Below, in pieces: positions 21,515 to 35,355 of a stretch of DNA of 64,000 nt. The notes below the pieces were generated by a model. That model was not told the DNA's origin. It ran no database searches and saw nothing but the letters and a program-made list of their open reading frames with translations. A program made the translations under genes and the position numbers. The stretch is from Trileptium ribeirensis (lineage: Eukaryota > Nematoda > Enoplea > Enoplida > Thoracostomopsidae), in assembly GCA_030248225.1 (NCBI GenBank), contig JASANE010012564.1:37919-101918 (forward strand), read 5' to 3'. Each line of letters starts with the position of its first letter. Within the stretch, counting starts at the first letter, position 1.

Positions 21515-23053
21515 CAGGGATCGACCGGTACCAAAATTTACCGGTACCGGTACCGGTGCTGAAAAAATACCGGTAAACCGGTACCGGTACCGGTACCCAA
21601 ATTGTCTGCCAAAAAAGTTTCGCTCGTTTAGTTATACTGTGATATATGCATGTTTCTGGTGAAAAAGATAACACGTAGATATTCATAAGTTTTATTTTCA
21701 AAATGTTCAAAATCAACGTAACAACAACATTTATAAATGCAATAGTTGTCCATTAAAATTGTATATAACCCATATTCATATGGAAACTTTTCTTCTGTAA
21801 CAATGTTTTCAGTTTCCAAAAAACAGTTTGCAAGTACATACGTATGTGTCCCAAAGTTTCAGAACAAAAACCAAACTGGTATATGGTAATTTATACATTC
21901 TACTCCTTGGGCAAAGCCAAGCTATTGTAGTGGCAAGCCCTTAAGTTGAACTTCGGTCTCAGTAGCTTATCCACATTCTCTGGGAGCAAACGGTTGCGCT
22001 CTACACAATTGACGTCGCCGGCTGTTCTAAACAGACGTTCGCTTTGCACACTCTCAATAGGGAACGCAAGATATCGTTGGGCGAGCTGAAAAAGGATATT
22101 TACCGTGCTCAGGATAAATGATATGATATGCCACATTTGGTCCGTATATACGCACTTAGTGGACGTGGCATGTTAGACGCGTTATTCTCAGAAACTGTCA
22201 ACTGAGTATACGGGTTATTGTGTCAGTCATTCATAAAACAATTGTAACTGTCAACTAAGCAAAACTATGCAAATTTTCCATGTTTTGTTATGCAACTAAA
22301 CTTTTTTGACCAATTACAGACATTAGCAGATGAAAAAGAAAATATAATATCCCTTTCAACCGTTTAATTTCGTTAATATATGGCACGAGATAAATCATGA
22401 TCAAATCAATAGTGACAGTTAATTTTCTGTTCAGACAACATCCTACCGGAATAAGCCTCTGAACCAACCCTCGCAACACGATTTCACAGACTCTAGATAT
22501 GCCAACTGCTCCCTACAACATCTTGGCGGAACTAGATTCGAACCAAACCATCCTCAGCTACACGATTGCACGCCCCCCCCAAATATGCCAGCTGCTCCCG
22601 ACATTATATCGCAATCAGCAACTAAATTATCCTCCGCTACACTATTGCATACCCCCAAATATGCCAGCTGCTCTTGAGAACCATCCTGCTACCGCAATCA
22701 GCTTCAAACCACCCTCCGTCAGCATTCAAATCGATAGTGTGTTATATAATACACCACCGCTACAACTCAATGACGTCACCTAAGTAAAAACAAAAATCAA
22801 AACATTCGAACAAAAACATCATTTACTGCAACAACGCTCTGTTCCAAATGTTCATCTTCAAACGTGTTCAAAATTCGAGTGAAGGAATTAGAAATAAATA
22901 CGTATACATGTCAATAAATGATAACAAATGAGTCACTTGATTTGCAACTAAACATTGTCGCTGTTCTTATCCGTAAGCTAGTAAAAATTTTAGTACCGGT
23001 ACCGGTACCCCGGTACCGGCCGGTACCGGTACCGGTATACCGGTCGATCCCTG
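21515..23053 (-). mobile_element. Deleted hAT transposon with ACCGGT-rich ends
   Basis: The element starts CAGGGATCGACCGGTACC and ends in its inverse, GGTATACCGGTCGATCCCTG. Perfect 8 bp duplications flank it. Arrays of ACCGGTACCGGT lie inside both ends (21515-21600 and 22993-23053). On the minus strand it carries only the C-terminal part of a hAT transposase (21900-22136), so it is a deletion derivative that would need an enzyme supplied from elsewhere. A degenerate duplication with AATATGCCAGCTGCTC motifs (22500-22690) lies in its right half. Confidence 0.92.
21900..22136 (-). pseudogene. hAT transposase fragment, C-terminal dimerisation domain
   Basis: The frame of 78 codons contains LAQRYLAFPIESVQSERLF followed by RTAGD, then RNRLLPENVDKLL. 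This matches the hAT C-terminal dimerisation region, where the usual text is LAxxYLxIPxTSVxSERxFS and RNRLxPENVxxLxFL. The catalytic domain and N-terminal zinc finger are missing. The Met start lies within the domain boundary and is not a natural start. Confidence 0.88.
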
Positions 23054-23061
23054 ATACGAAT

Positions 23062-26000
23062 ATATATATCACTAAATACAAACACAGATACTCATGCGCA
23101 TTCCCAAAATATACGTGCATCGTTATGCACATGTGTATTTTTAACTTGCAAGAGTCATAGACAGTCAGCAATAGAAAAAAATGAAAAAAACGACAAACAT
23201 TGTCAGGGTTGACACGACCTGTTAATGGCCCCTCGTGGAACCACCAAAATAACTTAAATCGGGTGAGGTGGAACTACAGTCTGACATTTACCGTATTTGT
23301 TACAACTTCAGCATAAACTGCTATCGCGATGGGGTAATCCCTCATCAAACAGGTCCCAATGTCCGAAAAATACTAATATGAAAGGTTATCCACGAATAGA
23401 AGTGGATTCGATAGCCGGAGCGATATAACAATCTGTCAAACTAGAACTGTGCTTAGCATTTGAAGCAGGCTTGCATAGTCAATTTATAGTGGAAATAAAA
23501 ACCTCAACGTGAAAATTAGAGCTAATGCAGCGTGCATGCGTCTTAATATAAATAGTGCTCAGAAAAGTTGTTGACAATTTTATATCAAACTTTGTATAAG
23601 AAAAAATGTTGATAAGTGCTAAAGCCCTTTAGAGCCATCTAAATCTTAAGTTAAACACAGATTTAAAAATTGATAACTTATAATTTACGCCGGCAGACGT
23701 TGAATGCAAGTGGCCAAGAACCAGTTCCAGTCAAAATAACCACCACGCGCTACGTTCCACACGATAGGACAAGAAAACCGAAACCACGATACTTTATGCC
23801 AACCGATCGATAATACGTGATGTAACTAGACTTTTCTTGCGGTGGTTGATAAAAATAAACCGCTTCGTATTACGATCCGAATCGGCCTCAGGATTGAACC
23901 CGCCTATATGTCGATATTCTGTAAAAAATTTCATGATTAGAGTTTAACATTTTATCACCGAGACGCATAGCAATTTATACAAGCGGGTAGTGTGTAACCA
24001 GTAATTATTAGACAACATGCCACGGTCTTGTAATAAAAGAAGTCAGCTAAAAGAGATTCGCCTTAATTATGTAATTCATATATTCAGGGCATACGAACAG
24101 GGTGGTCCACTAATAACTAATTTAAAAGGTGACAGTCCTTCATGGGCTTTGTTTAACAACAACCTACTCTTGCATAGCAAGTATTCAATTCAACATAAAC
24201 CCACAATTCACTAACAATCAATATTTTCGTGGATGTTTATTAATACAGTGCCGCATTCCTCAATTTCTAGAAAGAGTTTACACATGCATATCCATACTTA
24301 TACACCCGTATCTCGTTGCACCCGACTCAGGCTTTAAGAAACATTCACGAATTTAAAGATCACCCACGTTCCTGAATAACGACAGTTACGTGTGTATTCG
24401 ACCCGACTACAGCTATTCAAGTATTACTCAACGAGCCAGTAAACATAAAGTACAACTGCTGATTTAGAAAAGTATTCATTAACGCAATGTCAACTCTATA
24501 AATCGTAGAAGTTGCGTCCTAGCTTGCGCAACACCATCAACGGTAATCACAATGTAATGACACCGTCGTTATAAAAAATATTTATATGATGTCCAAGATA
24601 GCACCGACCCCTTTTTTCGGTAAGACATCGAAACATGGTCAGATTCCGTTTAGTGACGGAGACAACATTCACGAAAGGCACATTCCACGTTATATCATTA
24701 TGATATAGCGTAAGCTTATTACCAACTAGCTAACTAACTAACTAACATTGTTGATGATAGGATGTACGGGAGAACATGCTTAATAATTTGTCTATAATAA
24801 ATACCCAGCCGGTTAAAAAATTGTTTAAAATATGAGGGTGGACGGCACCGACTTTTATGCCACACAGAATACTTTTTACCCACGGGCAGCATGTTACGGT
24901 AGCGACGATGCAGGGACAACACTTCCACCTAGCGGCCAACAAACCATGTAAACGCCTCACATGGTAAGCACAATGCTGAGAAGAAAGAGAAGTCGGAATA
25001 ACAGGTGTATTCCACATTGGCCAACGCAAACACAAAAAGCAACACATGTCAAAGGATACTATGAAAACAGTAGTATGCGTTCTACACAGTTCATTACGGT
25101 TTGGAACACTGAAATCTGGGTTGCCTTGAATTAAATTCACAGGCCGTTTCAGGATTAAGATGACAAACCTAAATTAAAACTCACCTGCAAGTAAATGTGT
25201 TTCCGCCGAATAAATATATGTCAGATGCACTATGATATGGGTCGCCAAATTCCACTAAACCGCAATTGCACGCAGCAATTGGACACAGCAATCGCTTTGC
25301 TAAGAACTTTCCACTCAAAGGAGTTTACGTATGAAATATATATCTCGGCACTGTTAAAAACGTCTTAACATAAGGCTTTATGAATTATATACTACCCAAG
25401 CTCCTTAAATGTAAACGCTTGTATAAAAGACAGTTTATTACACAGAGACTTTGTTTATTTTTTCAACGTTCTAAACAAAAGAAAAAAATTGACCTAGCAG
25501 TTTTAGATGCACGAACGCCACATTGATCCTGCGCATACGGTAACCGAGAACATTAGTCATATTGATCACATCGAGCGTAACACCCAGCTTCCTCAGTCAA
25601 GCCGTGCACTAAATTGTGGGTATACTCTCAAATTTAAAAATGCAGTGTATATATGTAATCTCTTAGAAAATAGGCATTTGGTCTAGTGACTTTCTGCAAA
25701 ATTAACCGTTTGCGGCCAAGTCGGGTTTTAGGATTAGACTCGAAACTCTGAAACCAATTTATGTCTACGAGCTGGAGCATGCAATACAGCTATACCATGT
25801 AAAGTAAAAGGAAAACGGTTTCTTTAAGTTAAAAAAACACATACGTTTTTTAAGTAGAAACTTCGTAAAAAAGATTCTGCGAAGAGAATCTTTTTCCATC
25901 TAATTGTTTAAATTGACCCAAAATGAAGCAAATTTTTAACTAGTCATTTGATATGTTCGTGATTCACAAGTATTTAGCCAAATATGACAGCTGTTGAATC

Positions 26001-26489
26001 AGGCTAGAAACCTAATTTGGCACCTTCCCCGCTATTGCAAATACCCCAAAAAAATGTAGACGATAAAGTTAACATTCAAAAAAAATCATTCAGTCCTTGC
26101 TATAAAATGAGCAAGCATTTGCCTATGTCTACTTTTCCCAAGAACACAAAAGAAACGGCCGCTATCAAGTCGAATTCTATTATATTTTCTTAAACACGGT
26201 AACTGCTAAACAAACTAATTAGCCTATCGAGATTTATGTTTTTTTTTGAGAATCTTTACAAAAGTTTCAAGGCACTAAATGGCAAGATACAAAGGCCAAT
26301 AGATTTAGCGTTGTTTAGTATAAAGAATGTTGTACAAAACTTGCATGTTAACGCCCATTAGCTGACATCTATGGTAAGGTTTCTTCTTTTCTTGAGAATT
26401 TGGGTAATGATTTGTTTAAGAGAAATAAAGGCCACAAGAGCAGAGTATATATGGGATTTATTAACTGTTCTCAGGGAATAAATCTGATC
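23062..26489. other. Intron 6, middle: no gene recognised
   Basis: 3.4 kb of AT-rich sequence. A 132-codon minus-strand frame at 24742-25140, rich in Cys and Trp, has no recognisable domain. A short (CTAA)n run lies at about 24726-24745. A strong hairpin AAAAGATTC-GAATCTTTT lies at 25869-25897. Confidence 0.5.
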
Positions 26490-26830
26490 GACTTTGTGAA
26501 CGAGGCACCACCAGTATTTCATGGTTTTGCAACGGGTTTAGGGTCAGTAAACTAGAATTCCAGAATATAATCTGTGTTCAGTTGTTTGGTTATGTCTTAC
26601 GTAAAGGTCGTCGAAATTGTTTATAAAGATTTTCCGGTAGACTAAATACTTGATGCGTTGTCAGCTGTTCTGATGAGGTTTTAGGGTTTTCAATGGGTTC
26701 AGGGTTTAAAAGTTTCAAAGTGACATCAAGCACAGCCTGTCACATGTGATTAAGCAAAAGGGCAACTTAAATATTAAACCACGCTCGCACTGTTTGCCTC
26801 GCTTGTAAATACTAGTTCGTGGTTGTTTAT
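26490..26830 (+). repeat. Interspersed family R3, forward copy
   Basis: It shares with 30530-30990 and 37540-37990: TTTCATGGTTTTGCA/GGGTTTAGGGTCA, TTGTTTGGTTATGT, GTTTTAGGGTTTTCAATGGG, CAGGGTTTAAAAGTTT, CAGCCTGTCACATGTGATTA and CACGCTCGCACTGTTTGCC. Confidence 0.75.
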
Positions 26831-29800
26831 ATAAATAAGCTTGCCGCAACAAACCTGTTTTATTGAATTAGGCACTTAGGCCACACAAAAAAACACAGCA
26901 CTGGTGTAAACAAAGATATTACGTCTATCTCAAATTTAACACTGTACAAATAAAGTTCTAGAAATTTTCACCTATGGTTGTAAATTCGAGTATATTGGTC
27001 ACAGGGAATTGGACCAGACATCGGGTTGATGATTAAATTACTTTGATTTAAGTATCCATTAATGAAGTTTTCTCTTTATGTTTAAACCACTCTTTTTCAA
27101 GTATTACAACTACACTTTTGAGATTTTTTTGCTAAAAATCTGCGTGTATAAAACCGACATACTTCAGCTAAAAAAGCTATGGCATGCATTCATACAGAGT
27201 AAGGAAATTTTGGGCTCAGATATTATAATCCAAAACATTTATTTATCAAAGCATTAATCATTTCGTATACGTCTTAAACCATCTACGCGGCAGATAAGGA
27301 CAATTTACGTAACTGTAATAGCACCTTGTAACAAACAAAGATGTGGCCAAAGTTTTATACAAACGAGTAAAAAAACACCAGTAGTTGCAAGGCTGCATGG
27401 AGCGCACGACTTAAAAATAAAACCTTATTTTTTTGATGCCACGATGGATAACAAAATTCTTCGAACAACGTACATACAAAAACTGGATGTAAAAAAACAT
27501 TAGGTAGCAAATGGTTGCATTATGTTGCTGTTGACTCAGCTGGCCGTTGGCTGTAAAACGAAGTCAGAAAGTTCTTGCGGTAGTGCTAGTCCCGGAACCG
27601 TTGTGACAAAACAACCAGTTTACTGGATCATACCAATAACAAAATTATTCCCAACCGGATGAGAATACTAGATGATGATCTTATGAATCACAGCTTATAC
27701 ATGAATTTGAGGGACTTAATTACACAACTGCAAGTATATCTAGTTGAAAATTTAAACGGATACCGCAATCTCAATAAAAGTGAGCCACCTTAACGTCACA
27801 GGGCTTGTTAAAATAACAACCTCATGCTTGAATTGGTGCGTCAAACACTATTTTAACGGTGGTATAACGAGCATTAGATAGCTTAGGTGTTAATTTTGTG
27901 TATATACTAACCAGTTAAACGTTCTGGCATTATTACACAGCTACCTAAGAAATTGGCATAACGAACGTACAACCGCGCAGGTTCAAATATGTTATCTCTG
28001 CGAGATCGAGTTTTTTTACTGTAAATGATGGCCGTTAGTACCCTCTCTAAATTTTCCTCTTCAGATCGCTCTTGCTGAATAACCTACCCATAAAAAACGT
28101 TTTTCCAACATTGCGTTTGCCGATTTATATACAAAATACAGTCCGTGGTCTGTAATTTAGGTTCGCAACAACACTATGAATTTTTTTTGGAATTATTTTG
28201 TGCGATCTATTACGGCTAAAAGCTTCACTGAAAATAATACTATTCTTCCGTTGACGAATTAAGCATATATAGCCGTTTTTTTTTGAAAATATATCCAGAA
28301 TAAGATTGGTTTTATCGAAAGTGCTTTGACGGATACGTTGAGAACTGTTCTAACTACACCGCAAGCCAATAGCTGCGGAAACGATTAGCCTCAGCAAAGC
28401 GATTAAAAGTTTCTGCTAAACAAATCTTCGGAAAACAATTCCTACCACACTGTTTGAATGGGAAACCGTTATCAATTGCCAATTCTACTGTTATCAACGA
28501 CTATATAATGCTACACAAACCAGGAATTGGTTATCTACAAGTTTTTTTATCTGAAATAGCGGCTAGATTAATATTTACAGATTGTGACCTGACGGGAAAT
28601 TTGTTTTATACGAACTACACTTTTTATTTATGAGCCACCAAAATGTGATTCGGCCTTACGATTACGTGCTGCAAACGCTACAACCCTGCATGATCGACTC
28701 AACATGTCAATAAGCTCCCTGCTAATGCATCAAGAATGTGACTTTGCAACATATAGTCGGTTAGAAACATCAAGAATTTGAATCAATAGTCATGACTATT
28801 CGATCAGTATCAGCTATAACAAAACTTTAAATAAAGAGTTAGGCATGTAGAGCTGGTAAATTAATGAGCTTAGAAGTTGGTTTAACTTAAATTTAGGTAC
28901 GTCGCTTATAACAAGAGTTTGTCACAACAGGAAAATACGTATGCTTTATACAATACGTTATAGGACAGTATAATTTTGGCAAACGGTTCTCCTAGAAGAT
29001 TACAACAAGTATAGTTTTTTTTCTACTAACAGTGTATTGTCTGGATAGCTTCAAAAAGGAAATATACAAAGTCACATTCCTATACACATAATAGCATTCA
29101 CAAATTTGGAGTATATAACACCATTTCAATGATGCCCGCGCAGACTCCTTAGTTTTACCTCATACTTCACGTGGAAATTTCATATATAGTTATTTAATCT
29201 CAACTTTAGCAACTACTCAACTGAACACTCCACATTTCATCGCTATGCAGTTAACTCAATAACAAATAACATGGATGTTACCAACAACAAAGATTTAAAC
29301 GTAAGGAAAACCAAATTGCACTGGTTTTATGGATATCCGTTTCGTAACTTAGGAATCTCAGCACGACATCAGCAATGATCCAGCAAAAGATTATAACGCA
29401 CATACTGTCGAACTTAATGCTTAGAAATATAGAATTAACGATTTTCACAAAAAAACTACCTTCAATGGTTTCTCAATAAATCTTGAGAGAGAAAAAACTA
29501 CATATATTCATCTATTAAAACAACATCGTTAGCAGTTGTTGAGGACGATGTATTTTAAGCCGATATTTCACAGCAAAGGATACGACCAGTAAAATTTAAA
29601 ACACCACCACCACAGAGTTTTGTTGTGTCTATCTTTCGAACTAGCGATGAAAAAAAACGTGATGCTTAAACTACCCGCTGTTCACTTCTAAAAATACATC
29701 GAGAAACAAGCTTATAAAACTGGTAAAAACAATAGTGCACGATTAGCATGCAATGCTCCAAGACAATCTGCATTAAACATTTGGCTGAGGCAATGCAAAA

Positions 29801-30529
29801 AAAACGCTGATGCAACTATTATTTAATGTGTCACATCCAAGTAACTGAGAATAACTATGAAAATAAACGGCGTGAGTTTTCCCCTATTAGTACTATTTTG
29901 CAAAACTAAGTACAATTCGTGGACATTAGGAAACGCGCAAAAAAATAACTTTTTACGTAATACTAATACACACTTATACCTGCTATTTGATTGGGGTCAC
30001 TTTTCGTAATAAAAACGCGCTATTAAATTTAGAACAAATTTAAAATTGAAAAATTACATAAAGGACAGCCCTGGGCAGTCGACGCTACTACCCTTACCTG
30101 TTGCTATTTCGACAAAATTTCACAAATGTTTATAATTATAATGGACAATTCGCACTTTTTTAAGTGTTTTAATTGCGGTGTCCTTATGTTTTTTCTTTTA
30201 TACTATGCGCAATTCACATTCACATAAAGGCGGGATTATTTTTAAAATAAACAGTTTGACATTTTAACAATTTTTTTTCTTCAACGTCTGCGATGCCGTT
30301 ACATGTTCCATTAGTAATAGCATAACAGCGATAGAAATCGTCGGCACTTGCTGTAATAAAGATTCCAAAAGCTGTACCGTTCGATCAGTAATAGTTTGAT
30401 GCATGTATCTAAAAATAGCAAGCAAAACAAGTATAAGAGTGCGGATTAGTCAAATTATCCCACAAAAAAACCGCACGTGCTCCTGTCACATTACGGTCGA
30501 CGAACCGAATTTCCAAAGTGTGCGTTTTC
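26831..30529. other. Intron 6, right part: no gene recognised
   Basis: 3.7 kb of A/T-rich sequence without long frames or recognised repeats. AAAAAA runs are more frequent on the plus strand here, in contrast to the T-rich stretch of intron 7. Confidence 0.5.
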
Positions 30530-30990
30530 ATTTGTCTGATTATGTATTGCGTGCAGGGCATCAAGAATGGTCAAAATGTAGGTTTTTCTGAGCGATGAAA
30601 TGATTTGGTTATCTTATGTGCAACGTGCATATTTCATGTCTTTTCACGTGTTTTCAAGGGTTTTGGTCAATGAACCCGATTTCCAGACTATAGTCTGTCT
30701 CCAGTTGTTTGGTTACATATTGCGTACACTACTGCAAGTATTGTCTATATAGGTTTTTCGGTAAGGTGAATACAATGGTTTGGTTATCTGGAGACCAGCA
30801 CAAATACTTGTTGCATTTTCAGTTGTTTTCGATACGTTTATGATCGACAAGGTTTTAGGATTTTCAATGGGTTCAGGGTTCAAGATGTTTTGGGATCAAA
30901 TACAGCCTGTTACAAATGATTAAACAAAATGACAACTTAAAAATGAAACCACGCTCGCTGCTTTTCACCATCGCTTGCGAGTTATTTGTC
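30530..30990 (+). repeat. Interspersed family R3, forward copy (longest)
   Basis: It contains two rounds of the internal unit (GATTATGTATTGCGTGCAGGG and TTACATATTGCGTACAC), then GGTTTGGTTATCTGGAGACC, GGTTTTAGGATTTTCAATGG, CAGCCTGTTACAAATGATTA, AACCACGCTCGCTGC and CACCATCGCTTGCGAGTTA. It helps define the family end as CTCGCTTGCGAG. Confidence 0.78.
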
Positions 30991-31580
30991 AAATTAATAC
31001 TATTTGTACGATGTTCGTTTATGCTTTTTGGTAGGCGTGAGCTTACTATTTGTTTTCATAGTTGCTACATAAACAACATTAATAGCATATAAAAGCACGT
31101 TCTGCGTAGAAAACAACAGTTAGTTACTGCGTGCATGAGTAAAAAATAGACAGTTTGTCAGTATTTTTCATGTTCTTTATGAGCACATACTTTTTCCCGA
31201 AAAATCGCAAAGCAGCAATGGCTCGATTTTTTGAAAATATCGCCAAGTTTTCTACAAGAGTAGAAATCCAATAAAACCTGAGCAGCATTTTGCTCCCAAA
31301 TATTTCGCTAAAGTTGGTGGACTTACCTTATTAATCCGTATAAATTTGAGGAAATAGTATATAAATTTACGATATACCAAAACTTATTGTGGGACCTAAT
31401 TTCAATATTGAATTTTAACTCAATTTATCTCGAGTATAAAATACGACTTCTTAGATGCGTCCAAGAATCGAAGGTTACATAAAACCCTCATTAGAATCTG
31501 CAGTTGAAATACATTTTGCTCTTACTATATTGTGACGACACTCTATCCCACAAACTTGTTACATTTTATTGCATTTGTAG

Positions 31581-31771
31581 GGAGAGCCGTTGTCATCCGG
31601 GTGCAACAAGAACTTGCTCCAAGAAGAACAAGCTGGCGGTACAGTTAGTTGGACCGTGTACGCGAGCTACTTTGCGGCGATGGGTCATTGGTCAAAAATC
31701 GTTTTGCTGACGTTATTTTGTCTGGCAGTGCAATTTCTGTTCAATGCTATGGATTGGTTGCTCAGCGATTG
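31581..31771 (+). CDS. ABCC4: ABCC4-like transporter, visible exon 7: entry into membrane domain 2
   Basis: A 191-base exon, phase 0 at the start and two bases into a codon at the end, between the acceptor GCATTTGTAG and the donor GTAAAA. It encodes a short linker end (LLQEEQAGGTVSW), then VYASYFAAMGHWSKIVLLTL and a hydrophobic helix (FCLAVQFLFNAMDWLLSDW). This matches the ABCC4 pattern in which a conserved Glu and Gly-x-Val precede a YxxYF-x-AG motif, followed by the seventh helix ending DWWLSYW. Asp replaces the Tyr of that motif. It lies 14.1 kb after the linker exon, the longest visible intron. Confidence 0.93.
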
Positions 31772-32299
31772 GTAAAATAGTGCATATACTTAGTTTTTCG
31801 CTAACTACTGTTCCATTTGAAGCGGTACATTGGTTTTATTCAAATTCGTGCGACGCATCTGGTGTATTCTATACATTACAGGTACTCGATGTGGATGTTA
31901 AGTATTTCAAAATTTAGTTCAAAATTTAAAACTTTATAATTACGAGCACGTAAACAGTAAACATGATACAGTGTAAATAGTAAACTGTAAATTTCTAACA
32001 GCAGCAGTTATCACGAGGTATTATGCTAGTAAAAGGCTGCGTTAGTGGTTCGTATTTAGAAAACATGAGAGACCGAGAACGTTATTATAACGACTTACAC
32101 TCCGTTTAGTTGTTCCACAGAATAACAACCCTATATGAAAATAATTGATAATTTTTAAGTAAAATCAAGTCTGGATACCTAACTTATCGTTTTACATCAA
32201 ATTCAACATGAATAAAGTAGTATATAAAGGATATAGGATTATTTGGCCATGGGTTCTAAAACAGAACCTATAAACTCTTGTAGTCGCAGAAAAAAAAAG

Positions 32300-34700
32300 A
32301 GTTGTGAGTTCTCTCAGAACAGAACCCACAATATTATAACGTTTTGAGGATGGAGATGGGTGTTTTGGCGTAAGATAGACTCATTGTTGTGATTTTGTGT
32401 TTATTGGATAGTACTCGTCCAGTGGATTCGTTTGGTGTCAAATTTGGCCCGGCAAAGTCACAAAAATTTTGTATATCTTCTGTACTCCCGAAATAAATTA
32501 TTTCATAGCGTTTTCGTGTTTTCATATTGTTTTTCCAGCGGCACGGTTTTAAAAATTATTTTTTTGACATTTCTAAATACCTTTCTCGAAATCGCTAATT
32601 TGGGCTTCGCTGTTCCACAGAACTTGAAGGCTGTTTTTTAAAAGTATTTATTCATAGCTTTATTACTCGTTATTTTTTGGTTGTTTCCGATTGTGCTTTT
32701 TCAAGAGAAAACTCATTAAATTTCCTACTGTTTTATCGAAAACTTACTAAGCTTAACCCTGTCATTTCCATTCCGTAGGTAACCATATTGGCTTTCATTT
32801 TAAAAAAGTTACCTTGATATGTCTATTGGTTGGCTAAATATATCTGCCGGAAAACAGCAAAATAATTCAAAAATGTATACGGGTTAATTTCTTGTGTGCC
32901 CTTTTTCTATTTTTATGGTTTTCTTCGCATAGGACATGGTATTTTCCTGTTATTGAAAAGTGATATAGCCTGTGTTACGAATCCTTTTTTGAGAAATTTT
33001 ATTAAAAAATTTAACTTGCTATGGTATATGGTTGTCTTGAATTTGTACCTAAGGGTTTGGATCAAATTTAGGGCTATTTTTATGGCTTTTAGCCTCAATT
33101 TTGTTTTATTGTGACGCTTACATTTTGTGGAAAAAAATACTGTTTTCAACGTTTTCACCTGTTCCATTTTACCAGTATGGTTAATTTGGTTATGATACTT
33201 TCTAAATTGATTGCGACTAGGTTAGTTGCTTGGCTGGATTTAGCACTTATCAAAAACTTTGTTTTAGGCTATTTTGCTGGTTTTGGCGTTCTGTAGTGAG
33301 ATAATATAAGCAAACAATCAAAAAATTAACTCCAACAAATTGTTCACCATATTTAATTGACTTACTATGCTAAGGTTGATAATAACTTTTGAAATGGCTG
33401 TAAATTTTTTCTTTAAATTAGCAATATTTTACTCTAGATTAGCCTCAAAATAGTGAAATTTGGACGCAAAAGTGTCAATATATTTTTCGATGGTAAAATT
33501 GCTGAAACTCCTTCCAATAAGTTGTTGAATATGTTTCAGTAACTCTGTGTGCTCAATCTGAAGGCCATAGATATTAAACTGGCTGTTGAATTTTACGTTG
33601 AAGAAGCTAGGTTTTGCTTCATGTTAGGCTGTTTATAAGCCTTGGTGTCGTCAGAATGTGTTATATTTGTGTATATAATCACAATAGATAAAATTATTTT
33701 TGGTGGGAATAGCTACTCTGGCCAGTACTCGCCAAAAATGACCGTCGCATTTCGAGCGAGTAACTTGCTCGAGATTTCGAAACTAAATTAATAGTAAATT
33801 CTGTTTTTATACCAAATTTATTTCGAGCAAGTCGCGAGACAATTTCGAGCGGGTCGTGAGCGAGCGACAGTCATTTTTGGCGGTTACTATATTTATGATA
33901 GATTCTCAAAATCATTTTTTGCTATTTCAGCAAGAGTAATTGATTTTTGCTTAACAAATAATCCAAAAATTCCTTCCAGCTAGTTGTTAATTCATTGACT
34001 CTGACTCTTTATGCTTAGTCTGGATGCCATGAATAGTGAACTGGCTTTTAAATTTTTGCATTAAAGTACCAAGATGTTGTTCAAATTACTCAATTTTTTC
34101 TATATTAGGCTATTTTGAAATACTGGTGCAGTCAGATGGTTGTTATATTGCATAGAAAAAGTCCAGTTTAGTTCAGACAGTTAGTGTGGCGGTTGTCCAT
34201 GGAGTTATAGTGCAGCGTACTCATGTGTTTTACAAGGCTTAGTTTTTGGCTATATTTATACTGTTATATGTGGAACGTGGACACCTGAATTTATACATTG
34301 GAAAAATGAGTTTGAGTAAAGGGAAAATGTCCTTAATATGCAAGGAAAAAGAAACTTTGACTAAAATGGTTCTTCTGCTGCTCTATTGAAAAAATGCTAT
34401 TTTTATTGTTGAGAGGAGCGAAGCGAAGCGTTTTATTTTTGTTTTGGTCAAGGGGAGAGAAATCGGCACCACCTTTTTCAAAGACCTAATATCCTTTAGG
34501 TGCTTGAAAGGCCTAATATCCGCAGGTGCAAGAGATATAGTTTTTGTCAAAATTTGTTTTAGTTAATTAATAATTAACAACTAATTAGTTAAGCGTGCTA
34601 GCCTGTTGTTAGCATTTTCGAACAAAAATTGCTGATTTTTCAATGAATAATTAGTGGAAAGCTATTATTTTTGGCATGTATAATACATCTCGCCGTGCTG
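32300..34700. repeat. T-rich, degenerate tandem repeat region in intron 7
   Basis: The plus strand is strongly T/G-rich. Diverged copies of a unit of about 320 bp can be followed by CTTCCA-TAGTTGTT, ATAGTGAACTGGCTTTT, TTAGGCTATTTT and CTGGTG-AGTCAGA-GT at about 33500-33660 and 33970-34150, with traces at 33230-33400. The MITE at 33728-33884 sits between two units. The open frames on the plus strand at 32432-33296 have Phe/Leu-rich translations that come from base composition and show no domain. Confidence 0.55.
33728..33884. mobile_element. MITE with TTTCGAGCGAG/CTCGCTCGAAA ends, copy 1
   Basis: TA at 33726-33727 and 33885-33886 flank inverted ends reading TCGCCAAAAATGACCGTCGC on the left and the inverse of CCGCCAAAAATGACTGTCGC on the right. 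Subterminal CGAGCGAG and GAGCAAGTCGCGAG motifs make the arms longer. The 157 bp interior is non-coding. Confidence 0.82.
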
Positions 34701-35019
34701 GTTACGAATCGGATGTTAATACAATTCGAGCATGCTAAAAACATGCCAATTGGCTAGTTAATTAGCTAATTAGTAATTACTTAGATAATTTTTTTGAAAA
34801 AGTGCCCAGAAATGGAAAAAAATTTCACATGGTGGTTTTCGATGTCGCTGATTGCATGAAGCTCTAAAACTTGACCGTATATGCTATGCAATTAGTTAAT
34901 TTTATGCAAATTTTAAAATCACCATAGTTCTGCTAATTTTTTGTAATTAATTAGGTTTAATAGTACGTAGTGGTTGTGAAGATGAAATTGTTACTACAGC
35001 CAGAGTATTGAAAAAATGC

Positions 35020-35340
35020 TTTGGATTAATTTGTGGTTTAGGTATTTTGGAAACATACTTTTAAACTTAATGCAGTCACTAAAATGACCCTGTAGTGGCC
35101 TATAATAGGTGAAACCCTGTTGTGTAGATGTCAGGTGGCAAACTTAATTTGTAATGTTTTAATCATGCATCCTGTCGCTAAAATCCCCCCTGGGTTAGGC
35201 TAAGTCAAACTCCGGTTAGTACCCTTTTGCTACATTTAGATTTTTTCACATGGGATAAATATTTTTAGTAATACATTCAGTCGATAAAATGACCCTAGAC
35301 TAGGTTAAGGAAACCCCTGAGTGCTTCAGAAATTTTTTGT
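35020..35340. repeat. Short repeats of the CTAAAATGACCCTG type, left cluster
   Basis: Three diverged units occur at about 35075 (CAGTCACTAAAATGACCCTG), 35170 (CCTGTCGCTAAAATCCCCCC) and 35275 (CAGTCGATAAAATGACCCTA), each followed by an AGGTTAAG/AGGCTAAG-type sequence. Inverted units lie at 36290-36450. Confidence 0.6.
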
Positions 35341-35355
35341 TACGCTAAGGATATA

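Noticed and set aside
24742..25140. 132-codon minus-strand gene rich in Cys and Trp
   Set aside because: No domain, no splice sites and no second copy; the cysteines show no regular spacing.
32432..33296. Series of plus-strand frames that look like small membrane proteins
   Set aside because: The Phe/Leu-rich translations follow from the T-rich composition; there is no splice context and no similarity among the frames.
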